Positions 33,742-42,077 of a stretch of 59,206 nt of DNA are shown here, piece after piece. The notes beneath the pieces were generated by a model that was not told the DNA's origin, searched no databases, and saw nothing but the letters and a program-made list of their open reading frames with translations. The DNA comes from a virus, in the IMG/VR virus record IMGVR_UViG_3300035663_000017, positions 1 to 59,206 of that record; one strand, 5' to 3'. Every line of letters begins with the position of its first letter. Within the stretch, counting starts at the first letter, position 1. The position numbers and the translations under genes are program-made.

Positions 33742-35865
33742 TTAAAATTGCCCAACAACTTCGTTGAATGATACTCCAGAGCGAGTTGCTACAAAATTTA
33801 AAGTAATGAAGTTAATTGATTTTGCTGGCTTAATGAAGATATCACCAACAAATTCATTTCTATCGACTACTTCTGGGGTATTATTAGTAGAATCGCAGAC
33901 GACCCTAGAATCGTAAATGCCGCGACGAGCTTGTACATTCTTTAAGAATGGTTCAACTTGGTTCTTGAAATTATTGCGAGTAACTTCATCATTAATTTCA
34001 TGAATAAGATTTTTAGCAATAATTGCAACTGATTTGCGAAGTACGATAAACAAACGCCTTACATTAATTCGATCAAACGCCGAAGGTCTCGCAAGAAGAG
34101 TCTTATCCCCCAACCATACAGGACCGCTACCAGCTTGAGAGATGACAAAATTTATCCCAGCTAGATATAAATCGTCACGAGCTGCCTTACGAGGATTCCA
34201 CGCTAATTTTACTACTTCTTTTAGAATACCTCGATTATAACCAGCTGGTGGTATCCAGGGAGCACTTTGCGTATCAGCACGAGCTATAATACCGGCCAAA
34301 TCGCCATTATCGGGAATCCACACAAACACATCTCGATATTTGTCATAGATATTTAACCAGTTAGAAGACATCACTCCATATGAAGAAGAAGGGAGTGTGT
34401 TTCTGAATTCAATAACGTTAGAGGCTTCTTTTCCTGGAGCTGATACAACATCATCCTTTTCTGGTGAAATTAAGGCAATACAATCACCACGCGATTCGGC
34501 AATACCTAAAACGTGAAGAACGACCGCTGAACTTGCAGATCCACAGAGAAGAAGTGCAACATCTACTGATTCAGCATCAGCAAATAAATCGTATCCTAAG
34601 TTTCTTGCAGCATCAATAGCCGAACCAACGTTCACATCTCTACCGCCAGTAAGCCTCATAGTAGATGGTTTACTTACAACAGAGAAAACTTTATTTGCAG
34701 CTGTAGTTCCCCAATTAATTCCTGCTGGTATATGATCTGTCCAATATACGTACGAGCTGTTTTTATTAATTTTATTAACGTAATAGTTAGATGTACCATC
34801 ATCATCTCTGGCATCAGAAGCCTTTGATAAGAATGAAAATCTTTCTAAAACGGTACCAGGAATACCACTAATATCACCACCGCGATCAACAACAACAACA
34901 TGGAGTTGGTCATTTGAACCCAATTTGCTGAGTACAAAGTCAGAGGTACCTGGCGCGACGCCGATAGCATCGGCATATTCCCACTTTGCAACAACTGTAG
35001 ACGTGCCGAGAGGTGGTTGAAAGGCTTTTTCGACGGTCAAAGACGTATCACTTACAACTGAAACGACTTTTCTTTCTTGACCACTAGCGACATCTCGTAG
35101 GATAGTTCCTGGCGTTACTCTTGAAAGGAATGAAGTTCCGATTCCGGTAACAGCAGTACCAGATGAAGAAACTGTTCCAGCTAAAGTTTGGCTAAAAGCT
35201 TCAGATGATGGACATAAAGAAACTTCAATCGAGTTACCAAGAACGCCAGCATATCGAGCAGCAAATGGACCTACATTAGCAAGACCATTCGAATAATCCG
35301 AATCGTAATGAGATTGATTTCGAATTAATGCACCGATACCAGGTGAACCAGTGCCGGTTCCCTCTTCTGCTGTCGCGTTTAAAGTGCCGACATATATTGA
35401 GAAAGTGACGTTATCGTCGCTTAAATCAGTAGAAAACGCATCATCCAAGACGGCTTCAGTATCAGAAGTAACTGAAACTACAGTTCTTTCTTCGGAACCG
35501 CTATTTACAATAGAACCTGGACGAAGTCTGGGACTGCCACTAATAAACCCACTTCCTGTTAGTGTAGTACCCGAAGACGAAACAACCGCTGCTACAGATT
35601 GTGATGCAGTTGAAGCAACTCGCACAACCCTTAGAGCGTCGGCGTAAGAAAGAAATCTGGCTGCCGTGAAGAATGAAGTTGCAGTGTCTAGATCCGGTTT
35701 GCCAAATTTGCTTACAAGGTCACCCTCATTAGAAAGTGTAATAATTTCTTCTAATGGTCCCCATTTGAACACTCCACAAAATGCGCCAACAGTGGTATTA
35801 ACGCCAGGAACGTAGCTGGATAGATCTATTTCTCTTGTTATAACGCCTGGTGAAATTTGAGTCAT
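33742..35865 (-). CDS. 18: contractile tail sheath protein gp18
   Basis: 707 aa (T4 gp18 659). The N-terminus ISPGVITREIDLSSYVPGV, GAFCGVFKWGP and the C-terminal INVRRLFIVLRKSVA with NNFKNQVEPFLKN are the sheath family core. A central insert (about residues 105-290) has two copies of a small motif (LTGSGFISGSPRLRPGSIV and AVTGIGTSFLSRVTPGTIL), probably a surface-exposed duplicated beta domain. Confidence 0.95.
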   Translation of the reverse strand: MTQISPGVITREIDLSSYVPGVNTTVGAFCGVFKWGPLEEIITLSNEGDLVSKFGKPDLDTATSFFTAARFLSYADALRVVRVASTASQSVAAVVSSSGTTLTGSGFISGSPRLRPGSIVNSGSEERTVVSVTSDTEAVLDDAFSTDLSDDNVTFSIYVGTLNATAEEGTGTGSPGIGALIRNQSHYDSDYSNGLANVGPFAARYAGVLGNSIEVSLCPSSEAFSQTLAGTVSSSGTAVTGIGTSFLSRVTPGTILRDVASGQERKVVSVVSDTSLTVEKAFQPPLGTSTVVAKWEYADAIGVAPGTSDFVLSKLGSNDQLHVVVVDRGGDISGIPGTVLERFSFLSKASDARDDDGTSNYYVNKINKNSSYVYWTDHIPAGINWGTTAANKVFSVVSKPSTMRLTGGRDVNVGSAIDAARNLGYDLFADAESVDVALLLCGSASSAVVLHVLGIAESRGDCIALISPEKDDVVSAPGKEASNVIEFRNTLPSSSYGVMSSNWLNIYDKYRDVFVWIPDNGDLAGIIARADTQSAPWIPPAGYNRGILKEVVKLAWNPRKAARDDLYLAGINFVISQAGSGPVWLGDKTLLARPSAFDRINVRRLFIVLRKSVAIIAKNLIHEINDEVTRNNFKNQVEPFLKNVQARRGIYDSRVVCDSTNNTPEVVDRNEFVGDIFIKPAKSINFITLNFVATRSGVSFNEVVGQF

Positions 35866-35904
35866 TTTTACAATCCCTTAATTAATCGGATTTTCTAATA
35901 CGTC

Positions 35905-35912
35905 TATTTATT
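35905..35912 (-). promoter_or_regulatory. late promoter variant AATAAATA of gene 18
   Basis: AATAAATA on the minus strand, 39 nt before the gene 18 ATG, with AAGGGAT near the start as Shine-Dalgarno. Same variant as at gene 19. Confidence 0.5.
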
Positions 35913-36010
35913 GTTTACGCGCTACACTCTTATTATTTTAAATTTCACAAAACCGTATTATTATTGATATCGAGAATAGAAACTTAGATTATCGTACCTA
36001 ATTCTCAAAT

Positions 36011-39000
36011 TTAACTAATTTTTGTCCAAAGAACTCCATCAGATTCAAATTGCTCAACTCCGTTAAGTTTTTGCATAAAATTTATTATTTGATACGTCTC
36101 AGCTTTCTTTTTCAAACCTTCTTCACTCACTATGGAGTTATTTAATAATAATTTGAATTCTCGAATTGTATGAAGCCATCCAAATAGCAATAAAGCCATC
36201 ACCAAATCATCATTATTTCCCTCCTCTGCTGCATAAACGGCACCCTGACGGGAAAAGCTTTCTAATTCGCTAATTGTCTCCTTATCATTGATGATAAGAT
36301 CATCATTCTCAATTAATCGCTTAAGCTCAGTACAACCTATCAGTTTTACAGGTAAGGTGGTTTTACCTCCGAATCTACCCTTATTATTTCTTCCAAGAAC
36401 AATTTTAAATTGTTCCTTTCCTTTAATTTTCTCTAAACTGATAAGATTTTTGTAGTCGGCTGAGAATAATGCTTCCGAAACTACAGGACCAGTTGATGCA
36501 TCTTCGATGAAGACCATCGCATCATTGTACATTTCGGCAACTTGTTTGATGAGCAAAGCTAATTCATGAGGTCTTATCATGTTGTCGTGATATGCCGCAA
36601 CTTGTCCATATTTCTTCTCTGAAACGTCAATTACTTGTATGGATGAATAGTCTAATCCAACTCCTTCTCCACAGTCACAAATCATCACATATTGCCTATC
36701 TTCTTTTGGCTTTTGGTAAATGTTAATTGGTATTGTAGTTTCACAATTTTCAGGTACCAAAGAGCGAAGCTTATCTGGATGAATAAGCGTTTGCGTTGAA
36801 CCGATGAAGTCGCAGTTATGAGAAATTACATCTTCGCTGTAAAATAGGTGACCGCCCGCAACATTTAATGGGTCAAAAAGAGAGATGCCTTCCTTAATAA
36901 TTTCCTTTTTTAAAATCTTTTTTGAGCCGCCCCTGCTTTGCAGGAGGTTACCTTTTTTAAGTTTGTTTGCTTCTTTTAATCCCTTTGGCGTTTCAAATCT
37001 ATGATTTGTTGAGCATCGAATTATAGTGCCATCGTCAAAAGTAAGACGAACATATTCGTCTCTGTGAATCTTTTGAATGCCATCGAAAGGCAAAAACCCA
37101 GAAGGGGTTTCTATAAGATATCTATGAGAGGAAATTAGACTCGCGCCGATTAGCTCATACAACTCCTCAATCGTTATTTGTTTAATTTCTCCTGTTGGAG
37201 TTTTGATACGGACTCTACTCTCTCCGGCCAAACACAAATGTTCCTGTCGGAACATATCACGACCGAGTTCTTTGATTTGAGTCTGTACCCATTTTTCATT
37301 ATCTCTAGCTGGATCGGCTCTATAGTCAGCTTTTATTAAATGCCAATTATTTCCAGCTTCGGCCTCTTTGATGATTTTGTAGAAATGATTTTTCCCTTGT
37401 GGGGTTGAGGTCACAAAAAGTTTGGTTTCAGTACCGGCTGCAATAGTAGGTATAATAGATGCTTTAAATTTATCGGCAACCGTTTTCTTAACCGCTGCAA
37501 ATTCATCCAAGAATACAATGGAAAAGGATCGACCTCGACCTGCGTTAATAGTAGTAGCGGATACCTGTACCGATGAACCATTTTCTAATTTGATAGATTT
37601 GATGTTCCATTTGGTATAGCCATGCTTTAACCAATGTGGAACATTTTCATAGCCTAATTTTAATCGGTCATGAATTTCTATTGCAGTCTCCTGCTTGTCA
37701 GCCAAAACGCCTACTGAAACGTTTGGGTGGAAGTTAATGAACCAACCGATAAATGCAGCAGTGACGGATGTGTTATGGGTAGGTATTAAAGAATTGCCAG
37801 CTAGGAAGAGATGGCTTTCATTGTCCACTTTAATACATTTTACAGGAACAGTTTCAACTTTCTCAATTGATTGAATATAATGCCTCTGACTATCAAGCGA
37901 AATTAGCGCAGTCTGAAGTCGCTCAGCTTTTCTTTTTAGCCTAACAACCGGAAGAGTAGTTAAGCACCTGACTTTATAATGACGTCTTGGCTCTTCAAAG
38001 TAATATGATTTTTCTTTATCCTTAGAATGTACTTTTGTTACAATTTTTGCCGTTATCTTCGCCTTAATTCCGAGAGACGCCATCAATGATTGCACCTGAT
38101 TTGCAAGATCCTCTGACTTTGTATAAAATTCAGCACTGCCTTTTTTGGTAATTGAACCATCCGTGTCGAGTAATCCTTGAAGCAAAGCCAAGCGATCATC
38201 AAATGATGATAACAAGTATTCAGCAGGAATGTGTTTGTTTTTTAATAAATTTAATTGTTTGAGCTTTCCATAAAGACCTTCAACTTTAACCAATTTCATA
38301 TGAGAATGGTCGCTCTTATAGGACTTTTGTGTGAATACTTCTGATGATACAATTTTCTCGTATTGTTCTACATCTTCTCTAAGACCGATGATATCTCCTG
38401 AATGCGAATACCCATCACCAATCCACAACCCCAAAAGATATGGGTTAATCGGAAGTTCCTTTTTCTCCATTTCCAAAGGTTTCGTAACGTCAATAAATAC
38501 GCTTTGCCCTTTGGCTCTTTGTTTATTCAATATTGGTATAATTTCTTCAGTTGTTAAAGTCTTATATTTAACAATCTTTCTAGTTTTTTTGATATCTGAT
38601 CCTAATTTGTAGGCTCCCGGAATCCTTTCTTGTGTGATAGTACCAATTGTCCAAAGATGTTCGGCGTCCGCTGTAATGACTTCGCCGTTATCAAACGTGA
38701 CATTATAGCACGTTCGATCTGTATAAACAGGAGACTCGTAAAGAACTTTTGTTTCCTTTCCATCTGGTCCATAGATCGTGTCACCTATGTGTATATCCTT
38801 CAGAAACTTAAATCCGGTAGGTGTTAGGATTTTTGTTGATAAACTAAGACTCTTTCCCACCTGACGACTGCAAAGCATTGCAATCATCCGATGTTTTTGA
38901 TACGCCGTGATTGCTTCTTTTTGAAATGGTCTAAGTGGAAATAATATTAGACCTCTATCTGGGTGAGTTATCTTCCAGTATTTTTCAATAAAATATATTG

Positions 39001-39124
39001 GATCGTGAGCACACTTAATCCACTCTTCTTTTTGCTCATCAGTATAAGGTGGAATATGACCAGCTTTCCTTAATCCTGGTCCTTCCCAATCGACAATTTC
39101 CTCAGATTCTTTTTTATTGGCCAT
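36011..39124 (-). CDS. 17: terminase large subunit gp17 interrupted by two inteins
   Basis: 1037 aa precursor of the DNA packaging motor. The exteins (537 aa after removal) carry the P-loop SRQVGK/TSVTAA split by intein 1, Walker B SIVFLDEFAA with the catalytic Glu, FVTSTPQGKN, the QEHL/CDFIGSTQTLI junction split by intein 2, and the C-terminal nuclease Asp motifs (CDCGEGVGLDYS, VFIEDAS, NNDDLVMALLL). The ATP-binding loop and the linker to the nuclease are both broken unless splicing occurs. T4 gp17 is 610 aa. Confidence 0.95.
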   Translation of the reverse strand: MANKKESEEIVDWEGPGLRKAGHIPPYTDEQKEEWIKCAHDPIYFIEKYWKITHPDRGLILFPLRPFQKEAITAYQKHRMIAMLCSRQVGKSLSLSTKILTPTGFKFLKDIHIGDTIYGPDGKETKVLYESPVYTDRTCYNVTFDNGEVITADAEHLWTIGTITQERIPGAYKLGSDIKKTRKIVKYKTLTTEEIIPILNKQRAKGQSVFIDVTKPLEMEKKELPINPYLLGLWIGDGYSHSGDIIGLREDVEQYEKIVSSEVFTQKSYKSDHSHMKLVKVEGLYGKLKQLNLLKNKHIPAEYLLSSFDDRLALLQGLLDTDGSITKKGSAEFYTKSEDLANQVQSLMASLGIKAKITAKIVTKVHSKDKEKSYYFEEPRRHYKVRCLTTLPVVRLKRKAERLQTALISLDSQRHYIQSIEKVETVPVKCIKVDNESHLFLAGNSLIPTHNTSVTAAFIGWFINFHPNVSVGVLADKQETAIEIHDRLKLGYENVPHWLKHGYTKWNIKSIKLENGSSVQVSATTINAGRGRSFSIVFLDEFAAVKKTVADKFKASIIPTIAAGTETKLFVTSTPQGKNHFYKIIKEAEAGNNWHLIKADYRADPARDNEKWVQTQIKELGRDMFRQEHLCLAGESRVRIKTPTGEIKQITIEELYELIGASLISSHRYLIETPSGFLPFDGIQKIHRDEYVRLTFDDGTIIRCSTNHRFETPKGLKEANKLKKGNLLQSRGGSKKILKKEIIKEGISLFDPLNVAGGHLFYSEDVISHNCDFIGSTQTLIHPDKLRSLVPENCETTIPINIYQKPKEDRQYVMICDCGEGVGLDYSSIQVIDVSEKKYGQVAAYHDNMIRPHELALLIKQVAEMYNDAMVFIEDASTGPVVSEALFSADYKNLISLEKIKGKEQFKIVLGRNNKGRFGGKTTLPVKLIGCTELKRLIENDDLIINDKETISELESFSRQGAVYAAEEGNNDDLVMALLLFGWLHTIREFKLLLNNSIVSEEGLKKKAETYQIINFMQKLNGVEQFESDGVLWTKIS
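36815..37234 (-). other. intein 2 in terminase: mini-intein without endonuclease
   Basis: 140 aa from Cys1 (CLAGESRVRIKTPTG) to the terminal His-Asn (DVISHN), followed by Cys+1. Block B is seen as CSTNHRFET and block F as LFDPLNVAGGHLFY. No LAGLIDADG or HNH motif is present, so it is a splicing-only mini-intein. The joined extein reads FRQEHLCDFIGS, a normal terminase sequence. Confidence 0.9.
37772..38851 (-). other. intein 1 in terminase: LAGLIDADG homing intein
   Basis: 360 aa, starting with Ser1 (SLSLSTKILTPTG) and ending LIPTHN with Thr+1. Block B is EVITADAEHLW; two dodecapeptides YLLGLWIGDG and LLQGLLDTDG mark a LAGLIDADG homing endonuclease. It lies within the Walker A loop of the terminase ATPase; the joined extein reads SRQVGKTSVTAA. 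Ser1 in place of Cys1 and Thr+1 are allowed nucleophiles. Confidence 0.92.
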
Positions 39125-39572
39125 CTTTGGATTTTTTTACTTGCGCTGCTACAAATTCACCAAATTGTGCTGACGTTACGTTCAAGTGTAGATGATTACT
39201 TCGTGCGCCTCCCCTTTTCTCCTCTTTCGCCTTTTGCCCTGCCTCAAGAGCAGCAAGCATATTTGCACCATCAAGACGAGTTTTGGCGAGAGTACCCGCC
39301 GTTTGAAAATAAAATCCTTGCTGAGAAGCAGGAGCGAGAAGCTTCAATTCGTCTAAGAGATATTTCAAAGTTGAAAGCGTGTCTTTTATATGCTCTACTG
39401 CAATTTTTGTATTCTCTTCAGATAAAACCATCTGATGAGTTTTCAAAACCTCAATATCTTTAGGGGTAGTCGTTTCATCAGTAGATGTAAGATTGGAGTG
39501 GTCGACGACTGGACGAGCTAATGCTTCGATTAATTCCGGTTCAGGATTGTAGGTTTTTTGTCGCGTACTCAT
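39114..39572 (-). CDS. 16: probable small terminase subunit gp16
   Basis: 152 aa (T4 gp16 164), directly before and overlapping the large subunit by 11 nt. The middle (IAVEHIKDTLSTLKYLLDEL) is a likely coiled-coil helix, as in small terminases, and FYFQTAGTLAKTRLDGANML resembles the assembly region. Assignment rests on position, size and helical pattern; direct motif support is weak. Confidence 0.65.
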   Translation of the reverse strand: MSTRQKTYNPEPELIEALARPVVDHSNLTSTDETTTPKDIEVLKTHQMVLSEENTKIAVEHIKDTLSTLKYLLDELKLLAPASQQGFYFQTAGTLAKTRLDGANMLAALEAGQKAKEEKRGGARSNHLHLNVTSAQFGEFVAAQVKKSKDGQ

Positions 39573-39577
39573 AATAA

Positions 39578-39913
39578 CTACTTTTTTTGTTTAGCCAAAA
39601 GTTCTTTTCTTCGCTTCATTCTCTCCTGCTTAAATCTTTCGTCAGGATTATTACTCGCAGCAACTGCTTGAGCGGAAGTAGTACTGGATGAGACAAAAGG
39701 CTCCGGTCCTATAGATTTCAATTTTGAATATGCCGCATTAACGTGCGACATGATTTCAGCATTACCACCAGCATCGGGATGACTTTTCTTTGCAGCCGAA
39801 TGGTAAGCGGATTTAAGCTCATCCTGAGAGAAGCTTATCGGGAGACCCAAAATTGTTCGCGCTTCATCGACGGATAAGTCTTTTTCTATGAGATATTCTT
39901 CAAAAGTAAGCAT
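39578..39913 (-). CDS. J-domain (DnaJ-like) phage protein
   Basis: 111 aa. ILGLPISFSQDELKSAYHSA, then KKSHPDAGGNAEIMSHVNAA is a J domain with the essential HPD motif. Such proteins recruit and stimulate host DnaK. The N-terminal MLTFEEYLIEKDLS resembles short packaging-type starts in other phage proteins. The start follows AATAAATA by 6 nt with no Shine-Dalgarno. It sits at the head of the terminase operon, which suggests a role in head assembly or packaging (inferred). Confidence 0.88.
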   Translation of the reverse strand: MLTFEEYLIEKDLSVDEARTILGLPISFSQDELKSAYHSAAKKSHPDAGGNAEIMSHVNAAYSKLKSIGPEPFVSSSTTSAQAVAASNNPDERFKQERMKRRKELLAKQKK

Positions 39914-39919
39914 ATTTCT

Positions 39920-39927
39920 TATTTATT
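39920..39927 (-). promoter_or_regulatory. late promoter variant AATAAATA before the J-domain gene
   Basis: AATAAATA, then AGAAAT, then ATG. The expected start of transcription falls at the start codon, so the message would be leaderless. Confidence 0.55.
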
Positions 39928-39960
39928 GGTTTTAATTTTTAGAAATTGGTGACATAAACC

Positions 39961-39988
39961 ATAAAGTATTGTTTGAAGTCTTCCGATT
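39961..39988 (+). repeat. 28-bp direct repeat, left copy
   Basis: ATAAAGTATTGTTTGAAGTC followed by TTCCGATT. It matches 42050-42077 except for one base. A shorter copy of its core, TTGTTTGAAGTCT, occurs at 40047 as part of the recombinase promoter. The two long copies bracket the recombinase, nucleotidyltransferase and small RNA region. Confidence 0.8.
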
Positions 39989-40049
39989 CTTTATATCATA
40001 AGGCACAAACATAAAAACATTGCCGTTATTTAGAACTTAAATTAATTGT

Positions 40050-40078
40050 TTGAAGTCTGCCCACATTTTTGATATACT
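40050..40078 (+). promoter_or_regulatory. sigma70-type promoter of the recombinase gene
   Basis: TTGAAG (40050-40055), 17 bp, TATACT (40073-40078), followed by GGAGGTGAT before the ATG at 40114. A good host-type early promoter. The -35 region overlaps the repeated TTGTTTGAAGTC core. Confidence 0.7.
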
Positions 40079-40113
40079 TAAAATATGGGATTAGCGAGTT
40101 TGTTGGAGGTGAT

Positions 40114-40686
40114 ATGAAAGGTTGCAGACCACTTACTGAAGATGAAAAGGTTCAAGTATTAAATGCAATTGACGGTCGGCACCAATTGAGAGACCGACTT
40201 CTTGTCGTTTTAGGCATTTATGCTGGTTTTAGAATTTCTGAAATACTCTCACTAAAGGTGAAGGATGTTTTCCAAAAAGGCACGATACCAGCTCACGTTA
40301 CTGTGCAGCGACGGAACCTTAAAGGTAAGCGCGAGGGTCGCTCCGTTGTGCTTCACCAAGTAGTCAAAGACGCTATTGTAGAATATATTCTCAGCAATCC
40401 GCATATTACTCCAGAATCGCCACTATTTTTAAATCAAAGTGGAACTAAGGCAATTAGTCGCCAGCAAGCTTGGAATATCCTTGAGTATGCATATGCAGCA
40501 TGTGGCCTTACCGGAACTCTTGGGTGTCATAGTTTGCGGAAAACATTCGCAGCCTCGGTTTATGAGCGATCTGGCCACTGCCTATTGAAGACAAAACGAG
40601 CACTCGGTCACACCGATATTCGTACTACAGAAAAATATCTCTCATTCGCTGAGAGTGAAGTAGAAAACCTTATTACCGGAGCATAG
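40114..40686 (+). CDS. tyrosine recombinase, catalytic domain only
   Basis: 190 aa. It shows the family residues in order: Arg in YAGFRISEIL (about residue 39), a beta-hairpin Lys region, CHSLRKT (HxxR, about 138), LGH and EKYLS with the Tyr nucleophile (about 172). The N-terminal core-binding (SAM-like) domain found in XerC and integrases is missing. ATG 40114 has a strong GGAGGTG Shine-Dalgarno; the open frame to 40069 has none. It could act on the flanking 28-bp repeats. Confidence 0.88.
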   Translation: MKGCRPLTEDEKVQVLNAIDGRHQLRDRLLVVLGIYAGFRISEILSLKVKDVFQKGTIPAHVTVQRRNLKGKREGRSVVLHQVVKDAIVEYILSNPHITPESPLFLNQSGTKAISRQQAWNILEYAYAACGLTGTLGCHSLRKTFAASVYERSGHCLLKTKRALGHTDIRTTEKYLSFAESEVENLITGA

Positions 40687-40705
40687 TAAGAAACTAAATA
40701 AAGAG

Positions 40706-41578
40706 GTGAAAACCTTTTTAGAATATCTACAAGAATCAATAATTGACCCGTATCATGAGCGGCTCAGTCCTTCTATTTTCGAATCGACAAATCCTCCAAA
40801 ATTGAAGAGTTTGGTTAGGGCACAGATACAAAGAGGTGTAGCCAATTTAGAATCCCATTCAGGGATTAAAGTCATAGATTACAGATTAATAGGAAGTATA
40901 CTCACACATCGATATACTTCCGATTCTGATATAGATATTAATGTTCTAATTGAAGGGAATTTCAATAATGCAGTAAAGGTGGCAACCCATTTAAGCGGTA
41001 AGCCAATACCAGGAACGCAGCATGTAGTCAACTTTCACGTTTTAAATCAACGACTCATCTGGAATGCAGCCAACAAAGACGCTGATGGTATATTTAATGT
41101 AGTAGAAAACAAGTTTGAAAAGATTCCAAAAAATAAACCATTCGATGTTACAGTTTACTGGAAGGATTTTACACGAGTTGCCAGCACGATAGACAGCCTT
41201 TCGGAAAAGCTAAAAGAAATAGTACTTGATTACGATTCTTTACGTCTTGCTGATCCAAATGCTCTAAAGCACATTCGCACCATGGCACTGCATAAAATTC
41301 GAGAAATGGAGCAAACAGCTGCATCTTTAGTGGACATCTATAAAATAATCAAAACTCAACGTGATAGCTTATTTGAAAAACAGTTAACACAAAAGGATAT
41401 CATACGCTATGGCGAGAAGAATCGCATGCCAGCAAATGTTATTTATAAACTTTTAGAAAAATATCACTATTTAAAGCTCCTACATACCATCTCAGATATC
41501 ATAGGAAATGATAATTCATTAAGCCCATCTGAATTAAGAGAACTTCAACAACTTTTCAATCCAACAGTTCCTAGATAA
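40706..41578 (+). CDS. nucleotidyltransferase-fold phage protein
   Basis: 290 aa, GTG start. The segment YRLIGSILTHRYTSDSDIDI followed by NVLIEG is the GS...DxD motif of the polymerase-beta-like nucleotidyltransferase fold. A helical C-terminal half follows. Related proteins occur in other T4-like phages without a known substrate. The N-terminal KTFLEYLQES resembles the capsid-targeting starts of T4 internal proteins (inference). It follows the recombinase by 19 nt. Confidence 0.75.
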   Translation: MKTFLEYLQESIIDPYHERLSPSIFESTNPPKLKSLVRAQIQRGVANLESHSGIKVIDYRLIGSILTHRYTSDSDIDINVLIEGNFNNAVKVATHLSGKPIPGTQHVVNFHVLNQRLIWNAANKDADGIFNVVENKFEKIPKNKPFDVTVYWKDFTRVASTIDSLSEKLKEIVLDYDSLRLADPNALKHIRTMALHKIREMEQTAASLVDIYKIIKTQRDSLFEKQLTQKDIIRYGEKNRMPANVIYKLLEKYHYLKLLHTISDIIGNDNSLSPSELRELQQLFNPTVPR

Positions 41579-41620
41579 TCTCAGCAAATTTCACAAATAA
41601 AAAAAAGATATTTTTGCTTA

Positions 41621-41657
41621 GGTAATGTTTTAACGAACCCACAATCTGCCATATTAT
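41621..41657 (+). promoter_or_regulatory. GGTAAT element with TATTAT
   Basis: GGTAATGTTTTAACG at 41621 with TATTAT at 41652-41657, two bases further than in the standard copies. It would start transcription right at the structured RNA of 41662. Confidence 0.45.
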
Positions 41658-41661
41658 TTTT

Positions 41662-41737
41662 AGCACCGCTTCTTTGTGAAGCATAACCTCCTCCTCCTCA
41701 TGATAACTCTCCTGTCGCAAAGGGCGGTGCTTTTTTT
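41662..41737 (+). ncRNA. candidate small RNA ending in a terminator, with CCTCC repeats
   Basis: AGCACCGC (41662-41669) pairs with GCGGTGCT (41724-41731), followed by a T run: a closed domain with an intrinsic terminator-like end. Inside are a small hairpin GCTTC/GAAGC and an unpaired CCTCCTCCTCCTC run, complementary to Shine-Dalgarno sequences. A GGTAAT-type promoter lies just upstream. The next gene's Shine-Dalgarno AGGAG lies 7 nt after the T run starts. It may be a regulator or an attenuator. Confidence 0.5.
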
Positions 41738-41748
41738 AGGAGAATTGT

Positions 41749-41910
41749 ATGAAAAGTCCTAGACAGCCTTACGTGGATTTAATTCTTGGTGCTTTAAAAG
41801 ATTTAGGTTCATTAGCGTTATTAACGTTTTTGTTTATGATTGCCTGGCTCGCCATTGCAAGTGCATTGAATGCTTTTTTAAATATGAATATAAGATTAAT
41901 CTTTTTTTAA
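41749..41910 (+). CDS. 53-aa membrane protein
   Basis: Begins MKSPRQPYVDLILGALKDLG and continues with one long hydrophobic segment (LALLTFLFMIAWLAIASALN) before a short tail. AGGAGA lies 5 nt before the ATG. One membrane span is expected. Its function is unknown; small lysis or superinfection proteins have this shape. Confidence 0.65.
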   Translation: MKSPRQPYVDLILGALKDLGSLALLTFLFMIAWLAIASALNAFLNMNIRLIFF

Positions 41911-41916
41911 ACAAAA

Positions 41917-42010
41917 AAACCAACCACTCCTAAACCCTGACACCGTTCTACTTTAAGCTTAGGTTCGTGACAGGAAACGGTAAAAACATCCCCTAGCGGT
42001 TGGTGTAATC
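41917..42010 (+). ncRNA. structured intergenic RNA candidate
   Basis: Between the membrane protein and RadC gene CCAACC (near 41921) can pair with GGTTGG (near 41997), ACCGTT with AACGGT inside, and CCTGACAC partly with GTGACAGG, giving nested and competing helices. A long-range fold of about 90 nt is plausible. It could be a leader element of the RadC gene or an independent RNA. Confidence 0.35.
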
Positions 42011-42049
42011 TATTTAGAGTAATGAGATACGTATTATTTTAGCTGAAAT

Positions 42050-42077
42050 ATAAAGTATTGTTTGAAGTCCTCCGATT
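42050..42077 (+). repeat. 28-bp direct repeat, right copy
   Basis: ATAAAGTATTGTTTGAAGTC followed by CTCCGATT, one base different from 39961-39988. It lies 36 nt before the RadC gene, so it may double as a promoter (TTGAAG is present but no clear -10 at 17 bp). Confidence 0.8.
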
